NCBI GenBank assembly: GCA_015061815.1
Contig: SUVW01000004.1
Coordinates: 1-64,000 of the forward strand
Reading direction: 5' to 3'
DNA length: 64,000 nucleotides
From: Lentisphaerota bacterium
Lineage (GTDB): Bacteria; Verrucomicrobiota; Lentisphaeria; Victivallales; Victivallaceae
Each line of letters opens with the position of its first letter. Position 1 is the stretch's first letter. The notes under the pieces are model-generated. The model had not been told where the DNA came from. It searched no databases and was given only the letters and a program-made list of their open reading frames with translations. Below are positions 45,337-54,117 of the stretch, piece by piece. Made by a program: the position numbers and the translations under genes.

Positions 45337-46011
45337 TCAGGAGTGATAGACCGTCGGATCAGGAATACCGGCATCAATAAACCCCTGATGGCGCAGACGG
45401 CAACTGTCACATTGGCCGCAGCTGCGTCCTTCACTGTCCGGATCGTAACAGCTGGTGGTCAATGAATAATCCACACCCAGGGAACTGCCCAATTTGATTA
45501 TCGCCGCTTTGGAAAGATCCTGCAGCGGAGTATGTATCTGCCACTGCCACTGCTCATCTGCCGCACATGTTCCCAAATTTACCGTATCAGTAAATGACCG
45601 GATGAATGGCGCACGGCAATCCGGATAATTGGAATAATCCACGCTGTTCACGCCGATGAAAATATCATGAGCACCGATAACCTCTCCCCACGAGGCCGCA
45701 AGCGAGAGAAAAACCAGATTCCGCGCCGGGACATAGGTTACCGGAACACTTTTTCCGCCCCCGTCTTTCGGCACACTCAAAGCATCATCGGTCAAAGCCG
45801 AACCTCCCCATTGCCGCAAATCGATTTGAAATACCCGGTGTTCTTTCGCTCCCATCGCCCGGGACAATCTTTCAGAAGCAGTCAATTCATTGCGGTGACG
45901 CTGACCGTAATCAAAACTCATGGTAAAACATTCAAATCCATCGGCAATTGCCACTGCCAGACAGGTGGCAGAATCCAAACCGCCGCTTAAAAGTACTATC
46001 GCCTTTTTCAT
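45337..46011 (-). CDS. queC: 7-cyano-7-deazaguanine synthase
   Basis: A 224-residue ATP-dependent enzyme converting 7-carboxy-7-deazaguanine to preQ0 in queuosine synthesis. Motifs: [12 protein letters not shown] (PP-loop), [17 protein letters not shown] and the zinc site [17 protein letters not shown]. The ATG at 46011 has AAGGAG about 10 bp upstream and is preferred over an in-frame TTG at 46020 that abuts the Shine-Dalgarno. It is the last gene of a queD-queE-queC operon. No queF is present in the window. Confidence 0.94.
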   Translation of the reverse strand: MKKAIVLLSGGLDSATCLAVAIADGFECFTMSFDYGQRHRNELTASERLSRAMGAKEHRVFQIDLRQWGGSALTDDALSVPKDGGGKSVPVTYVPARNLVFLSLAASWGEVIGAHDIFIGVNSVDYSNYPDCRAPFIRSFTDTVNLGTCAADEQWQWQIHTPLQDLSKAAIIKLGSSLGVDYSLTTSCYDPDSEGRSCGQCDSCRLRHQGFIDAGIPDPTVYHS

Positions 46012-46016
46012 ATTCT

Positions 46017-46667
46017 TCAAACTCCTTTCCGGTCACCCCAGATAAGTTTATGCATCTGCAGCTGCATACGCACCGGCAATTGACAATCCACCACCCACTG
46101 CGCCAATTCTTCAAACGCTACCCGTCCCCAAACCGGAGAGAATATCAGATTTTCCGTTTTTTTGCCAAGTTCATACTTCCTGATGATCCCAACCGCCCAG
46201 TCGAAATCATCTCTGCCGGAAATGACAAACTTCACCTCATCATGCTTTTGAAGCAGCGGATAGTTGTCAAAACAATTGCTTTCGCTCATTCCGGAACCGG
46301 GGGTTTTGCAGTCAACTATTTTGCGCACCGCCGGAGGCACTCCGGCAATACTCACCGAACCGTTGGTCTCCAGAAGCACCTCTTTGCCCGCATCAAGCAG
46401 AGCTTGCAACAGTGCCGGAGTTTCCGGATGGATAAGCGGTTCACCGCCGGTAACTTCCACCAGAGCCACCCCGGATTTTTCAACTTCTTTTACCAGAAGA
46501 TCCACGCTGCGCAGCTCGCCGCCTTCCCAGGCATAAACCGTATCGCAATAATTACAGCGCAAATTGCACCCGGCCAGACGGATAAAAAAACATTTCCGCC
46601 CGGCATGAGTGGATTCACCTTGAATACTGGCAAAAGTTTCAACTACCGGCAGCATGACACAAATCAC
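46017..46667 (-). CDS. queE: 7-carboxy-7-deazaguanine synthase (radical SAM)
   Basis: A 216-residue radical SAM enzyme that contracts 6-carboxytetrahydropterin to 7-carboxy-7-deazaguanine. The cluster motif is [11 protein letters not shown] (CxxxCxxC), preceded by [13 protein letters not shown] and followed by EVTGGEPL. It starts with GTG at 46667 overlapping the queD stop (GTGA); an ATG at 46655 is an alternative, and neither has a strong Shine-Dalgarno, consistent with translational coupling. Confidence 0.94.
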   Translation of the reverse strand: MICVMLPVVETFASIQGESTHAGRKCFFIRLAGCNLRCNYCDTVYAWEGGELRSVDLLVKEVEKSGVALVEVTGGEPLIHPETPALLQALLDAGKEVLLETNGSVSIAGVPPAVRKIVDCKTPGSGMSESNCFDNYPLLQKHDEVKFVISGRDDFDWAVGIIRKYELGKKTENLIFSPVWGRVAFEELAQWVVDCQLPVRMQLQMHKLIWGDRKGV

Positions 46668-47035
46668 TCACTGTAAGTCAGTCTTGAGGAAGATGACTCG
46701 CCGATGCGCACCCGGGATACCCGCACATTGCCGTCATTGAGCAATTCCCCCATTTTGCAGAAAATCGTCCTGGCCAGCACCTCACTGGTGGGATTGAGTT
46801 CCTGAAATTCCGGCAAATCCGACAAATTACGGTGATCGTAAGGCGAAATGACCTCATCCAATGCCGCTTTAAGTTTCTTGAAGTCCAGCGCGATACCGAT
46901 CTCATTGAGTGTTTCCGCCTCAACTGTGACCGTCACTTCATAGTTGTGTCCATGCAGATTACGGCAATCACCATCATAACCTTTAAGCTGATGTGCGGCT
47001 GAAAAACTCCGGTCGATCTCAATTTCAAACATCAT
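46664..47035 (-). CDS. queD: 6-carboxytetrahydropterin synthase
   Basis: A 123-residue enzyme of the PTPS family that turns dihydroneopterin triphosphate into 6-carboxytetrahydropterin, the first dedicated queuosine step. The zinc ligands are in SFSAAHQL and CRNLHGHNYEV, which also holds the catalytic Cys. The start at 47035 has GAGGTGA 5 bp upstream. It is the first gene of the operon, 146 bp below serC. No preQ1 riboswitch could be recognised in that gap. Confidence 0.93.
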   Translation of the reverse strand: MMFEIEIDRSFSAAHQLKGYDGDCRNLHGHNYEVTVTVEAETLNEIGIALDFKKLKAALDEVISPYDHRNLSDLPEFQELNPTSEVLARTIFCKMGELLNDGNVRVSRVRIGESSSSRLTYSE

Positions 47036-47081
47036 GTCACCTCTTATTGTTTTTCCGGAACAAGCATTTTCCTGTTTAACA

Positions 47082-47118
47082 ACGAAACAGTTTTCCCGTA
47101 AAAAGAAAACTGTTTCGT
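47082..47118. terminator. strong hairpin between serC and queD
   Basis: A perfect 14-bp inverted repeat ACGAAACAGTTTTC (47082-47095)/GAAAACTGTTTCGT (47105-47118) with a 9-nt loop. On the minus strand it is followed by TGTTAAAC rather than a T-run. It could end the serC transcript, act as a processing site or fold in the queD leader. Confidence 0.5.
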
Positions 47119-47181
47119 AACTTTTTGTCTGCGGCCGAATTCATATCCGTCAGACAATTTTTAATAACACGCCGCGCTGAT

Positions 47182-48264
47182 TCAGCGATTGGCGCATTCA
47201 AACTTCTTCATGAAGTCGATCAAAGCCTGCACTCCCTCGACCGGCATCGCGTTGTAGATGCTGGCACGGCAGCCGCCGACCAGACGATGACCTTTGAGCT
47301 GGGTCAAACCGTTCGCAGTCGCTTCAGAAACGAATTTGGCATCCAATTCATCGCTCGGAGTACGGAAGACCACATTCATTCTGGAACGGTCAGCTTTGGC
47401 TACCGGACTGGCATAGAAACTGCTCTCATCAAGGAAATCATAGAGCATTTTGGCCTTGGCATCGTTGTGTTTTTCCATCGCAGCGATACCGCCATTCTCT
47501 TTGAGCCAATCAGTGATCAGCGCAAGAATGTAGATGGCAAAGGTCGGCGGAGTGTTGAACATGCTGCCATCATTGATGTAAGTGGAATAACGGAGCATGG
47601 TCGGCACTTTGCTCTCATCAGTGCGGGCGGCCAGATCTTTACGGATGATGACCAATGCCACACCGGCCGGACCGATATTTTTCTGCGCACCGGCATAGAC
47701 CATGCCGAAGTTATTGATATCAAACATGCGGGACATGATGTCGCTGGACATATCAGCGATCAGCGGCACACCGGCCGGAGCAGTCGGCAGATTGATATAT
47801 TGCGTACCGGCGATGGTATTGTTGCTGGTAATGTGCATATATGCCGCACCCGGAGTCATTTTCCATTCGGAAACAGCCGGGATGTGATCATATTTGTTAT
47901 CACGGGAAGAAGCGACGATATTCACATTGCCGAACATTTTGGCCTCTTTGGCCGCCTTGTTGCTCCAGACACCGGTATCAACGTAATCAGCAGTACCGCC
48001 ATTGAGCAAATTCATGGCCAGCATCGCGAACTGCATACTCGCACCGCCCTGAACGAAAAGAACTGCATAATCGTCGGAAATATTCAGCAGCTCCCGGACA
48101 TTGGCTTCCGCCCGGTCGATCACCGGCTGAAAGAATTTACCGCGATGGGAGAGCTCAAGAATACCGCTGCCGCTACCCTGAAAGTCAATAAATTCAGCTT
48201 GCGCTTTACGCATTACGGCTTCCGGAAGCATTGCCGGACCGGCAGAGAAGTTGTAAATTTTCAT
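47182..48264 (-). CDS. serC: phosphoserine aminotransferase
   Basis: A 360-residue PLP enzyme of serine (and pyridoxal phosphate) synthesis. It begins MKIYNFSAGPAMLPEAVM and has ELSHRGKFF, LFVQGGASMQFAM, YVDTGVWSNKA, the PLP-lysine segment YAGAQKNIGPAG and a C-terminal GGCRASIYNAM. The start at 48264 has AAGG 7 bp upstream and lies about 62 nt below a good promoter. It appears monocistronic. Confidence 0.95.
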   Translation of the reverse strand: MKIYNFSAGPAMLPEAVMRKAQAEFIDFQGSGSGILELSHRGKFFQPVIDRAEANVRELLNISDDYAVLFVQGGASMQFAMLAMNLLNGGTADYVDTGVWSNKAAKEAKMFGNVNIVASSRDNKYDHIPAVSEWKMTPGAAYMHITSNNTIAGTQYINLPTAPAGVPLIADMSSDIMSRMFDINNFGMVYAGAQKNIGPAGVALVIIRKDLAARTDESKVPTMLRYSTYINDGSMFNTPPTFAIYILALITDWLKENGGIAAMEKHNDAKAKMLYDFLDESSFYASPVAKADRSRMNVVFRTPSDELDAKFVSEATANGLTQLKGHRLVGGCRASIYNAMPVEGVQALIDFMKKFECANR

Positions 48265-48332
48265 CCTTTTTTACCTTCTGACTTGTGCCGGAACCATATC
48301 CGGCATCTGGTTATGGTGTTTGATGTTTTATT

Positions 48333-48360
48333 AATATACACCAAAAATATTGTTTTACAA
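48333..48360 (-). promoter_or_regulatory. promoter of serC
   Basis: On the minus strand TTGTAA (48360-48355), 16 bp, TATATT (48338-48333). The leader holds a hairpin GCCGGA/TCCGGC (48287-48304) overlapping an alternative AACCA/TGGTT pairing. Confidence 0.6.
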
Positions 48361-48398
48361 GAGTGTTTAGCTTGTCCCGATAAAATTTTTATTCTGAA

Positions 48399-48452
48399 GA
48401 GTCAATTTCAAAAGTAATTCAAAAATTTTTGAATTACTTTTGCAATTACCTC
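48399..48452. repeat. MITE-like element, copy 3 (core deleted)
   Basis: A 54-bp palindrome made of two 27-nt arms with 24 matches, equal to the two terminal repeats of the element joined directly. Arms begin GAGTCAATTTCAAAAG and, on the other strand, GAGGTAATTGCAAAAG. Flanks read TGAA on both sides, consistent with a target duplication. It lies between serC and the LacZ-C-like gene. Confidence 0.7.
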
Positions 48453-48468
48453 TGAAGCTGTTGTTTTT

Positions 48469-49596
48469 TTACTGGCCATAACTGAAAAAGAGAGTCATCC
48501 GGTAAACTCCGGCTTTCACTGCCGCTTCTTCTCCGATCCGGCAGTCGATGTAAAGATATATCTCTGATTCTGCTGCCGGCAACCCCTTCCCGGCGGCAAC
48601 CGCTTCAGAAATGGCGGTCTCATTGAAGCGTGCAGCGGCAAAAGCGAAATTTCTGCCGGTGGAAAATATTTTCAGACAATCATTTTTCTCCCGGTCGGAA
48701 AAGGTGACAAACTTCACCTGACGGTAACATCCGCCATCGAAGTATTGCCGGGATATCTCATCGGCATTGGTTGTATACCTGGACTTCACCGCCCCCGGGT
48801 ACGGAGAATTCACCGGCGGCACACCGAAACAGGAGATATCCTGCATATTACCGGGCAGACGCATCATCACCCCCAGACGGGGAAGACCGGAAAAGGATTC
48901 CGGCACAACAAATTCAGCGTCATACCGCAAAGTGCCATCATTCAGCGGAGTAAATTTTTGCGTGAACTCCAATTCATCAAGTTCCATTTTTGACGGCAGA
49001 ACCAATGCATGCGACTCCACGCTCTTTCCATCGGAAACAAACCGGTCCGGTGAAATCCGCAACCGGTCAAGCTTCAATTCGCGCAAGCTTTCCGGCACCT
49101 TCCCGGCCCGGAAAAGTGACAACCGGGGGCCGCAGGTCAGTAATTTTTCACCGTTGTAACGCAAATCACGCATGCCGTTGGCGTCGATTTCCGCAGACAG
49201 TTTGCCGCCGGATATGATAGCCCGGGATAAATCAAAACGCAAGCCGGTAAAAAATTCCCCCTTTTTTTCCGGCGGTGGCAAATACGCCGGGACCGGCATG
49301 GGAAAGGCCGCAACGACCGGCAACGAATCTTTTTCGGACAGTTCCACGATCAACCACGCTTCCGCTCCGGAAACAGCATCCGGCACTTCCACTGACAGCA
49401 AAATTTCCCGTCCCTCCCCCGCATCCACATCACGGAGCATAAATTGACCGAATGAGTGACGGACACCATCGATCTCCAGACGCCATTTCCCGGAAACCTG
49501 CTGCCGTTTCTGAACAGATACGACCCTTATTCTGCCGGTAAATCCGTCAATCAATTCAATTTTGAACAATGATTGTCCATCACGATGATCCATCAT
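48469..49596 (-). CDS. orphan LacZ C-terminal-like (domains 4-5) protein
   Basis: A 375-residue protein that resembles the C-terminal part of GH2 beta-galactosidase without the catalytic barrel. [10 protein letters not shown] corresponds to the start of the small-chain domain. [21 protein letters not shown] matches the conserved PRLGxxxxLP...xxWFG segment (shown here in part: [11 protein letters not shown]). [11 protein letters not shown] resembles the end of the fold. No signal peptide and no acid/base motifs are seen. A mutarotase-like sugar-binding fold is expected, so binding or epimerase activity is possible. The start at 49596 overlaps the ispF stop (ATGA), an odd partnership. Confidence 0.6.
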   Translation of the reverse strand: MMDHRDGQSLFKIELIDGFTGRIRVVSVQKRQQVSGKWRLEIDGVRHSFGQFMLRDVDAGEGREILLSVEVPDAVSGAEAWLIVELSEKDSLPVVAAFPMPVPAYLPPPEKKGEFFTGLRFDLSRAIISGGKLSAEIDANGMRDLRYNGEKLLTCGPRLSLFRAGKVPESLRELKLDRLRISPDRFVSDGKSVESHALVLPSKMELDELEFTQKFTPLNDGTLRYDAEFVVPESFSGLPRLGVMMRLPGNMQDISCFGVPPVNSPYPGAVKSRYTTNADEISRQYFDGGCYRQVKFVTFSDREKNDCLKIFSTGRNFAFAAARFNETAISEAVAAGKGLPAAESEIYLYIDCRIGEEAAVKAGVYRMTLFFSYGQ

Positions 49597-50075
49597 CTGC
49601 CTCCCAAAAGCACCACTGCACTGGCGGCTATCCCTTCACCCCGCCCGGTGAATCCCAACTTTTCTGTGGTCGTGAATTTTACTGAAACCTGCGAAATATC
49701 CCATTGCCCCGCTTCCGCGATCCGCCGGCGCATCTCATCCCGGTAAGCCGCCAGCTTCGGCTGCTGCGCAATGATCGTCAAATCACAATTCAATAACCGG
49801 TAACCGGAAAATTCCGGCAGATGCAGCACCTTTTTCAGCAGTTCAATACTGTCAGCTCCGGAGTATTCCGGATCTCTGTCCGGGAAATGCATCCCGATAT
49901 CCCCCAGGGCCAAAGCACCGAGCAGAGCATCCATCAGTGCGTGGACCGCCACATCAGCATCGCTGTGTCCCAGTAATCCATGCGTATGAGGTATTTCCAC
50001 ACCGCAGAGGATCAATTTGCGGTTTTCCGCGAATTTATGGACATCAAATCCCTGACCTGTCCGCAGATTATTCAT
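49593..50075 (-). CDS. ispF: 2-C-methyl-D-erythritol 2,4-cyclodiphosphate synthase
   Basis: A 160-residue enzyme of the MEP isoprenoid pathway. Zinc ligands are in GQGFDVHKF and [23 protein letters not shown] and the late [18 protein letters not shown] are conserved. The start at 50075 has GGGGAGAG about 7 bp upstream. It is followed with 4-bp overlap by the LacZ-C-like gene and preceded at 102 bp by a 31-codon gene that may be the first of the operon. Confidence 0.94.
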   Translation of the reverse strand: MNNLRTGQGFDVHKFAENRKLILCGVEIPHTHGLLGHSDADVAVHALMDALLGALALGDIGMHFPDRDPEYSGADSIELLKKVLHLPEFSGYRLLNCDLTIIAQQPKLAAYRDEMRRRIAEAGQWDISQVSVKFTTTEKLGFTGRGEGIAASAVVLLGGR

Positions 50076-50177
50076 ATATTTCTCTCCCCTGAAAAAACTC
50101 AAGCCGGAAACTGACCTCTCCCGGAATACATCGCTGCATCCGGAGAACTCCGCTCCCGGCTGTCAAAGATCAAAAAA

Positions 50178-50273
50178 TTATTTTTTGATCAGGGCTTTGA
50201 TCTGTTCACGCTTGCGGGCGAGATAAGCTTTGCGCCGGTTGCGTTTTTCGATCTTGTTGTGCTGCTGTCCCAT
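50178..50273 (-). CDS. 31-aa highly basic peptide
   Basis: A short gene encoding MGQQHNKIEKRNRRKA and a further 15 residues ending IKALIKK; about 13 of 31 residues are Lys or Arg. Its ATG has GAGG 7 bp upstream and a near-ideal promoter (50326-50354) about 50 bp further up, which supports real expression. The stop codon TAA forms the loop of a perfect inverted repeat GATCAAAAAA/TTTTTTGATC. Similar tiny basic proteins seem, from memory, to recur in PVC bacteria, where a ribosome- or RNA-associated role would fit. This is not established. Confidence 0.7.
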   Translation of the reverse strand: MGQQHNKIEKRNRRKAYLARKREQIKALIKK

Positions 50274-50325
50274 TTTTATCCTCATTGGTTAAAATTAATT
50301 GCAACAAATCACTTTGTCATCCATT

Positions 50326-50354
50326 AATATAGCCGCAATTTACTGAAAATTCAA
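50326..50354 (-). promoter_or_regulatory. promoter of the 31-aa peptide gene
   Basis: On the minus strand TTGAAT (50354-50349), 17 bp, TATATT (50331-50326). Confidence 0.65.
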
Positions 50355-50405
50355 ATCGCCGCCGGATATTAGATGCATTTTTTTCAAAAACCGCCGCTGT
50401 TTTCC

Positions 50406-50434
50406 TTGATGAAAAGGGTAAATGGGTGTAAATT
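50406..50434 (+). promoter_or_regulatory. candidate promoter of the transglutaminase-pyrKD operon
   Basis: TTGATG (50406-50411), 17 bp, TAAATT (50429-50434), 40 bp before the start codon at 50474. Confidence 0.4.
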
Positions 50435-50473
50435 ATCCTCTGAACATGTTTATGATTTCAGGGATATACAATT

Positions 50474-53400
50474 ATGAAAATTTTCACCGGTTTATTGACC
50501 GTCATATCTGTTTTTCTACTCACGGCCGCCCCGGTTCAGGAAGCCGCATTGATCCTGCTTGACAGCCGGGAAACGGTGACTGTAAATCCCGACGGCACTT
50601 CGCATACGGAAGACCGGTCAGTCTACCGGATATTGAACCATGACGGTCTGGAAAAAATGCGGCATCTGCCATTGCACTTCAACTCCGATTACGGAACGCT
50701 GCAGGTTTCAGAATTGACTGTTATCAAACCCGACGGCCGGCGCATAGCCATCGATCCGGTCAAAAATTCCGCCATTTCCACCGAAAGCAGCCAGATGGAT
50801 TCCGAAATCTTTGATCCGGCGCAAAAAGTTCTTCTTGTCACCGTTCCGGGAGTGGAGATCGGCGACACTCTGGAAATTGCCACTCTGGAAAAACAAACCA
50901 AAGCCCGCTTCCCCGGAGAATTCAGCGATATCGCTGTCCTGCAGGCCGATTTCCCCATAAAAAATTATGAATACGTGATCGATATGCCTGCAGACAAGCC
51001 GCTGTACTTCTGCATAAAAGATGAAGTTTCCGGCACACTCTCTTTTTCGGAGAAAAAAGAAAATGGACGTATCATTTACCACTGGATCGTCCGGAATGTA
51101 CCGCAAGTCACCCCTGAAAGAGCCATGCCGGTGATGTACAGCTGCATCCAGAGAGTTCTGGTTTCTACGGTCAAATCGTGGGAAGAGATCTCCCGCTGGT
51201 ACTATCAGTTGTGTGCGCCGCATCTGGCAAAAACCAGCGGACAAATGAAAGAAAAAACCGCTGAATTGACTGCCGGAAACAAGAGCGATATGGAGAAAAT
51301 CAATGCTCTCTTTCAGTTTGTTTCCCAGAATATCCGTTATACCGGTGTGACCGATGAAAATACTGCTCCGGGGTATGAACCGCATGATGTGGATAAGACA
51401 TTCAGCCGGAAACACGGCGTCTGCCGGGACAAAGCCGCCTTGCTGACCGCCATGCTCAATCTGGCCGGATTCAAGGCCTGGCCCGTCCTTTTCATGTCCG
51501 GGGCCCCGAAAGACCGGGAGATCGCCAACATTTATTTCAATCACGCCATCGTCGCGGTGGAACAAAGTGACGGTCACTACCTTTTGATGGACCCGACTTT
51601 TGAAACTACAACGGAACTTTTCCCCGGCTATCTGGCCGGTGATCCTTACCTGGTGGCCAAACCGCAGGGCGAAACGCTCCGCACCGCCCCTCCGGTCAAA
51701 GCAGAAAGCAATATGCTGGAAATAAATACCGCAGTGAACCGTGTTCAATCCCGTATGGAGATAAAATTTTCCGGAATATATGACAATATGTACCGGAGCG
51801 CACTTTCACATTGGAAACCTGAAGATATCCAATCCTTCTTTGCTTCGGTCATCAGCAGGATCATGCCGGGAGCAGAGCTGAAAAATGTAAAAATTTCTCC
51901 GGAAAATGTGCGGGATATGCGTATCCCTCTTGCCGCAGTCGTGGATTTCACTCCTCCGGAAAGTGCTTTTACCGTCGCCGCGCACCGCCGGGTACTTCAT
52001 CTCCCCCGGGCGGGGATAATACTGGGAAATATTGATTCGCTCTTTTCAGCCACCGCTTTGCAGAGCCGCCGGTTCCCGCTGCGGGTCATGCCCCGGGCGG
52101 TCAGGGAAAAGATCGTCATGGAAGTTTCGCCGCAGGCGGAATATGAACTGCCGGAAAATATCACGATAAACGAAAAAGGTCTGTTCCGGCTGAAAAGCGT
52201 AAATTCTCTGAAAAATGATAAACTTACCGGAGAATTTTTCATTGCTCTGGATACCATGCTGGTTGCTCCGCAGGATTATCAGAAGTTCCGCGATTCAGCC
52301 GCTGCAGCGCGGCTTGCGGGGGAAAGTTTGCCGGTCGCCGGGAAATCCGGAGCGTATACCGTCACCGGGGCAAATGCCGAATTTGTCAAAGAACAGCAGC
52401 ACTTCAACATAATTGATGGATATAACTGGGATCATTCGGCAAAATCCGTCATCCGGATATTGAATTACGCCGGAAAAAAGAGTTATTCCAATATCATTAT
52501 ACCATTTATCGAAAAGCCGGAAATCAGCGGGAGCGTTACCGACAGTCAGGGGAAAAAATATCACATTTCCGCCAAAGACATTCAGTACATGGATGATAAG
52601 AACACCGCTTCAGCTCCCCGTTATATCCGGCGCCGTCAGGCAGTGGTCACCCTTCCCGGGGTGGATACCGGTTCTGTTATCGAGCTTAATACTCTGTGCC
52701 GTTTCCGGGACCGCCGGTTTTTTTTCACAGAACTCAATACCCGGGAAGATCATCCGGTAAAATACCGGGAATGGATAATTGAACATCCGGCAAAAATGCC
52801 GCTGAAAATTTCCGCTGTCCCGGAAAAAATCCGGGATTCTGCCACTTTCGGCGGCAAACGCATCATCCGCCGCTACTCCACAGAAAACATGCCGGCTCTG
52901 CCGGATGAACCGGGACAGCCTCCGGTTTCCTGCTGGGTCCCCACTCTGTTTATCAGCGGCGGTGACAACGGGAAACTGCTGGATTTTTATATCCGCTCGG
53001 CACAGAAACAGGTCGATGCAGCTTCTCCGGAAATCGCCGGATTGGCCAAAAAGATCACCGCCGGCAAAGATTCGCTTGCTGATATTGTCCATGCAGTGGA
53101 AAAATATGTTTACCGGCATATCCGCAAAGTCGATCTGCCGCTTCATGCCATGAGGCCGTCAGAATTTTCCCTGCCGCAAGTCACCCTGCACGATGGTTAC
53201 GGCAACAGTGCCGACCGGGCGATCTTAATGGCGGCAATGCTGAAATCTCTGGGTATTGAATATAAATTCATCCCGGTCGCCGATGAAGCTTTTACAGTTG
53301 AAAAAGCGGATATCCTGCGCGAATTCCCCCGGGATATCTATTCGGAATTGCTCCTGATGATCCGCACCAAAGAAGACCGGACTATCTATCTCAATGATTC

Positions 53401-54112
53401 CGGTCTGCATGCCCCGGCCGGCACACTGCGCCACCAGGAACATATATCTCTGCGAAACGGAAATATCAAAATGATCTCATCAGGAGACAAAAATGCCAAA
53501 ACGCTGCGTATTGCCATTGACCTCAAAGCCGACCTTTCAGCCGAAGTGATTTTGAAATATACTCCGCGCGGCACCCACCTCGAAAAACTCCGGGAACGAT
53601 TTGCCGGATTCACTCCGGCAACTGAACGGCAATTTTTTGAAAAGTACGCTTCCGGCATCGCTCCGCAGGCAAAAATCACCGGAAGCAAGTTTGCTTCAGA
53701 TACCATGACTCTGAAACTTGCGATCCCCGATTTTGCCAGACGCAGCGGTAAATCCGTCTATATGCCTCTGCCGGCTTTTCAATTGCTGAACCGGACATTC
53801 ACCGTCCCCGGCAAAAAACGGGAAACGCCCTGGTTCGATCCGGAAAGTCTGCAACTTGATCTGGATTACGAAATATCTGTTCCGGAAAATTTCCGTATCA
53901 TCAAACCGGAAACGCTCTTTCTTATCATCGAAAGGTCTTTCTTTTCTCTTGATTATTTATATTTACAACAGGGCAAACGCAAACATATTATCAGTTTCCA
54001 GCTGGTCAAAACTCCCGGGAGTTTTTCTCCGGAAGCATTTGACTATTTGCGGCAGCTCAAAAACAAACTCAACGATTTTTCCACCGGACACATATTATTC
54101 ACAACGGAGTAA
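50474..54112 (+). CDS. tandem DUF3857/transglutaminase-like exported protein
   Basis: A 1212-residue protein with a signal peptide (about residues 1-20). Two similar halves each have a DUF3857 beta domain followed by a transglutaminase-like fold. The first half keeps a full papain-like triad: Cys317 in GVCRDKAALL, His357 in YFNHAIVAVE and Asp373 in LLMDPTFE. In the second half the matching segment reads GNSADRAILMAAML, with Ser912 in place of the Cys, so it is probably inactive. Family members are periplasmic and poorly characterised, perhaps peptidases or cross-linkers of the envelope. AGGGAT precedes the ATG. It heads a run with an MBL hydrolase, pyrK and pyrD (gaps 3-7 bp). Confidence 0.85.
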   Translation: MKIFTGLLTVISVFLLTAAPVQEAALILLDSRETVTVNPDGTSHTEDRSVYRILNHDGLEKMRHLPLHFNSDYGTLQVSELTVIKPDGRRIAIDPVKNSAISTESSQMDSEIFDPAQKVLLVTVPGVEIGDTLEIATLEKQTKARFPGEFSDIAVLQADFPIKNYEYVIDMPADKPLYFCIKDEVSGTLSFSEKKENGRIIYHWIVRNVPQVTPERAMPVMYSCIQRVLVSTVKSWEEISRWYYQLCAPHLAKTSGQMKEKTAELTAGNKSDMEKINALFQFVSQNIRYTGVTDENTAPGYEPHDVDKTFSRKHGVCRDKAALLTAMLNLAGFKAWPVLFMSGAPKDREIANIYFNHAIVAVEQSDGHYLLMDPTFETTTELFPGYLAGDPYLVAKPQGETLRTAPPVKAESNMLEINTAVNRVQSRMEIKFSGIYDNMYRSALSHWKPEDIQSFFASVISRIMPGAELKNVKISPENVRDMRIPLAAVVDFTPPESAFTVAAHRRVLHLPRAGIILGNIDSLFSATALQSRRFPLRVMPRAVREKIVMEVSPQAEYELPENITINEKGLFRLKSVNSLKNDKLTGEFFIALDTMLVAPQDYQKFRDSAAAARLAGESLPVAGKSGAYTVTGANAEFVKEQQHFNIIDGYNWDHSAKSVIRILNYAGKKSYSNIIIPFIEKPEISGSVTDSQGKKYHISAKDIQYMDDKNTASAPRYIRRRQAVVTLPGVDTGSVIELNTLCRFRDRRFFFTELNTREDHPVKYREWIIEHPAKMPLKISAVPEKIRDSATFGGKRIIRRYSTENMPALPDEPGQPPVSCWVPTLFISGGDNGKLLDFYIRSAQKQVDAASPEIAGLAKKITAGKDSLADIVHAVEKYVYRHIRKVDLPLHAMRPSEFSLPQVTLHDGYGNSADRAILMAAMLKSLGIEYKFIPVADEAFTVEKADILREFPRDIYSELLLMIRTKEDRTIYLNDSGLHAPAGTLRHQEHISLRNGNIKMISSGDKNAKTLRIAIDLKADLSAEVILKYTPRGTHLEKLRERFAGFTPATERQFFEKYASGIAPQAKITGSKFASDTMTLKLAIPDFARRSGKSVYMPLPAFQLLNRTFTVPGKKRETPWFDPESLQLDLDYEISVPENFRIIKPETLFLIIERSFFSLDYLYLQQGKRKHIISFQLVKTPGSFSPEAFDYLRQLKNKLNDFSTGHILFTTE

Positions 54113-54117
54113 AATTT

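Noticed and set aside
46667-47181. preQ1 riboswitch before queD
   Set aside because: None of the short C-rich pseudoknot sequence pattern of class I or II is present; only the 14-bp hairpin is seen.
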